DNA of 8,129 nucleotides, taken from assembly GCA_900766975.1 (NCBI GenBank), contig CAAFXO010000004.1:1-8129 (forward strand). Direction: 5' to 3'. Made by a program: the position numbers and the translations under genes. The notes below the pieces were generated by a model, which was not told the DNA's origin, made no database searches, and saw only the letters and a list, made by a program, of their open reading frames with translations. Each line of letters begins with the position of its first letter. Position 1 is the first letter of the stretch. Positions 6,946 through 8,129 of this stretch are shown here, one piece after another. Origin of the DNA: Bacteroidales bacterium. Its GTDB lineage: Bacteria > Bacteroidota > Bacteroidia > Bacteroidales > Muribaculaceae.

Positions 6946-8019
6946 TCATGACACAGTTATCCACTCGGGATGGTATCGGTGAATCTGCACCAGACGGGCG
7001 ATATTGTATGTGAGATTGGTCATGGCCACGCATGCTGCCGCTCGGACTTTGCCGACACCGCGGAATATGAGTCCGCCCATCGAGGTCTCCATGAATCCAA
7101 ACACATGCTCGATGCGGCTGCGCACTTTGGATTTCACTCTGTTGGAGTCCTTCTGCTTCTGTGTCAGCGGATGTCCGCGATGGCCTTTCTCGCAGATTAT
7201 GGGGTTCATTCCTTTTTCTACAAAACCGTCCGCAGTTCCGACATATCCGGCGTCAAGCCACACGTTCTCGCCCTTTTTGTCTTTGTCATCGATGAGTTCC
7301 GAAGCTCTCTTTGAATCATGAACGGAAGCGGACGTGGTGTCGTAACCTGTTATCAGTTTCGTCTTTGCGCAGACTTTTGTGTGGTTCTTGTAGCCGAAGA
7401 ACGTCTCATTGCGTTTCTTGGTCCACCGGGCATCTATGTCCTTGTGACATTTCTTGTGAGGATTGTCATTCCACAGCTCGTCACCGTGTCCTTCCTTGAT
7501 TTTCCGGTTTTCCTCGCGGGTGTTGCGCTGGCGCGGCGCCACCACGAAACTTGCGTCTATCATCTTGCCCTCGTTGACAATCAGTCCCAAAGTGGCGAGA
7601 TGTGCATAGAAATCCTTGAACAAACGGTCGTAAGCCCCTGTCGTGGTCAGTTCCTCTTTGTATTTCCATATGGTGCGTGCGTCAGGGACGTCCTCGACGG
7701 CCAGTATGCCGAGAAACTTCCGGAAGCTCGTCCGGTCTGTTATCTGATACTCAGCCTGCTCGTCGCTCAACCCGTACAGACGCTGGAGAAACATCACCTT
7801 GAACATCAGCACCGGGTCAATAGGCCGACGCCCGGCGTTGCTCTTGCGCTCCTGCGTATGAAGGCTGCTTTCCAGCGTTGGGCGGAACATCTCGAAATCC
7901 ACTAATTCTGCCATGAACTCGAGCGCGTTGCCCATCCTGGAGAGGGATTCCATGGTTGTATCTTCTTCAAAAAGACTCCTGGACTGCTGTCCTTGGCGAT
8001 ATTTGACCGGCTTTTTCAT
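6946..8019 (-). CDS. IS5-family DDE transposase
   Basis: A 357-residue transposase that cuts and joins the ends of the surrounding insertion sequence. The N-terminal region has the IS5-type helical domain (DUF772-like): NAGRRPIDPVLMFKVMFLQR (61-80), LYGLSDEQAEYQITDRTSFRKFLG, and PDARTIWKYKEEL (112-124). The RNase-H-like catalytic domain shows D155 in GKMIDASFV, D256 in VWLDAGYVG and E304 in RSRIEHVFGFME, forming the DDE triad, with FFGYKNH near 207-213 as in the family. The Lys often found seven residues after the catalytic Glu is Glu311 here; I cannot say whether this is normal for the subgroup. Length is typical or slightly long and the frame is unbroken. The chosen ATG (8017-8019) lies 19 bp after the -7 box; M23 is an alternative. 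The gene is convergent with the DUF2723 gene. Confidence 0.95.
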   Translation of the reverse strand: MKKPVKYRQGQQSRSLFEEDTTMESLSRMGNALEFMAELVDFEMFRPTLESSLHTQERKSNAGRRPIDPVLMFKVMFLQRLYGLSDEQAEYQITDRTSFRKFLGILAVEDVPDARTIWKYKEELTTTGAYDRLFKDFYAHLATLGLIVNEGKMIDASFVVAPRQRNTREENRKIKEGHGDELWNDNPHKKCHKDIDARWTKKRNETFFGYKNHTKVCAKTKLITGYDTTSASVHDSKRASELIDDKDKKGENVWLDAGYVGTADGFVEKGMNPIICEKGHRGHPLTQKQKDSNRVKSKVRSRIEHVFGFMETSMGGLIFRGVGKVRAAACVAMTNLTYNIARLVQIHRYHPEWITVS

Positions 8020-8022
8020 CTT

Positions 8023-8039
8023 GCATAGTATTTCTATGC
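8023..8039 (-). promoter_or_regulatory. Hairpin between the transposase promoter and start codon
   Basis: GCATAG (8023-8028) and CTATGC (8034-8039) are perfectly complementary around the 5-nt loop TATTT. The structure touches the -7 box (8039-8046), covers the expected transcription start region and ends 3 nt before the transposase ATG. It could limit ribosome access or act as a dyad binding site for the transposase or a repressor. Low-level control of transposase translation by 5' structure is known for other IS elements; its role here is inferred. Confidence 0.55.
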
Positions 8040-8070
8040 AAATATAGCAATTATTATCCTGACTGCCAAA
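8039..8070 (-). promoter_or_regulatory. Transposase promoter (Bacteroidota type)
   Basis: On the - strand, TTTG (8067-8070) is followed after exactly 20 bp by TATATTTG (8039-8046). This is a full match to the Bacteroidota -33 and -7 consensus. Transcription is expected to start near 8030-8034, leaving a leader of only about 11-15 nt before the ATG at 8019. The promoter lies wholly within the IS, just inside the right inverted repeat, so the element carries its own expression signal. Confidence 0.72.
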
Positions 8071-8076
8071 TGTTTA

Positions 8077-8092
8077 ATTTATAGAACATCCC
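8077..8092 (-). repeat. Right terminal inverted repeat of the IS
   Basis: Read inward on the - strand it begins GGGATGTTCTATAAAT and agrees with the left end at 13 of 16 positions. The mismatches are at positions 5, 13 and 15. It ends directly against the TTA at 8093-8095. Confidence 0.75.
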
Positions 8093-8095
8093 TTA
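8093..8095. repeat. Right copy of the IS target-site duplication (TTA)
   Basis: Matches the TTA at 6747-6749 at the other end of the element. The 34 bases beyond it (8096-8129) are too short to assign. A short open frame on the - strand starts at an ATG at 8127-8129 and ends inside the IS end, but nothing identifies it as a gene. Confidence 0.65.
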
Positions 8096-8129
8096 AATTT
8101 GAAACTGTCAATTTATGTTCTGACACCAT

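Larger units (their letters stand above)
6750..8092 (-). mobile_element. Complete IS5-family-like insertion sequence, 1343 bp
   Basis: The boundaries are set by imperfect terminal inverted repeats at 6750-6765 and 8077-8092 and by a flanking TTA duplication. One DDE transposase gene (6946-8019) fills most of the element on the - strand. It has its own promoter at the right end and a 196-bp non-coding left end. The element is inserted 25 bp after the DUF2723 stop in AT-rich DNA and points toward that gene. The intact transposase, near-matching ends and intact duplication suggest a recent and possibly still active insertion. Its name in an IS catalogue cannot be given without a search. Confidence 0.82.

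Noticed and set aside
7318..7905. + strand ORF of 195 codons opposite the transposase
   Set aside because: It is antisense to a transposase with an intact DDE triad; no start signals or motifs support it.
8079..8129. Short - strand frame from ATG 8127-8129 ending TAA at the IS end
   Set aside because: Only 16 codons, partly inside the IS end. It could be the tail of a gene entering from the right, but no motif or composition supports it.

Overview
The window looks like chromosomal DNA of a Bacteroidales bacterium (phylum Bacteroidota). The grounds are promoter-like sites of the Bacteroidota type (TTTG, about 20 bp, then TAnnTTTG), the absence of clear Shine-Dalgarno sequences before the genes, AT-rich gaps between moderately GC-rich genes, and a very large DUF2723 membrane protein of the Bacteroidota type. 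Family or genus cannot be fixed from the sequence alone.

Layout, left to right. Positions 1-210 hold a strong hairpin terminator for a gene off the left edge, two further inverted repeats and a promoter-like -7 box. Positions 211-6724 hold four genes on the + strand. They are (1) an alanine dehydrogenase / transhydrogenase-alpha family gene interrupted by an in-frame TAG at codon 47, (2) a GT4-type glycosyltransferase starting 6 bp after it, (3) GDP-L-fucose synthase (fcl) with a GTG start, and (4) a 1075-residue DUF2723 (GT117-type) multi-spanning membrane protein. AT-rich gaps of 78 and 64 bp separate genes 2/3 and 3/4; the second is mostly a six-copy heptamer repeat. Positions 6750-8092 are a complete IS5-family-like insertion sequence of 1343 bp, with about 16-bp imperfect terminal inverted repeats, a TTA target duplication, one intact DDE transposase on the - strand and its own promoter. 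The last 34 bases are flank with no definable gene.

How the genes may work together (inference): fcl makes GDP-L-fucose, the GT4 enzyme is a cytoplasmic sugar transferase, and the DUF2723 protein is a polytopic GT-C-like enzyme of the family that includes the animal protein O-mannosyltransferase TMEM260. The set fits a surface or secreted-protein glycosylation locus. Fucose-containing protein O-glycans are known in Bacteroides, but gmd (the usual partner of fcl) is not in this window and the substrate of the locus cannot be read from sequence. The AlaDH-like gene has lost most recognisable AlaDH catalytic residues even apart from its stop codon, so it is either a dead gene or a repurposed Rossmann protein.

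No convincing new defence or mobile system was found. The observations most worth checking are the amber codon in a divergent AlaDH-like gene coupled to a glycosyltransferase, the missing EX7E glutamate in that glycosyltransferase, and the IS's own promoter, start-site hairpin and possible outward antisense promoter.
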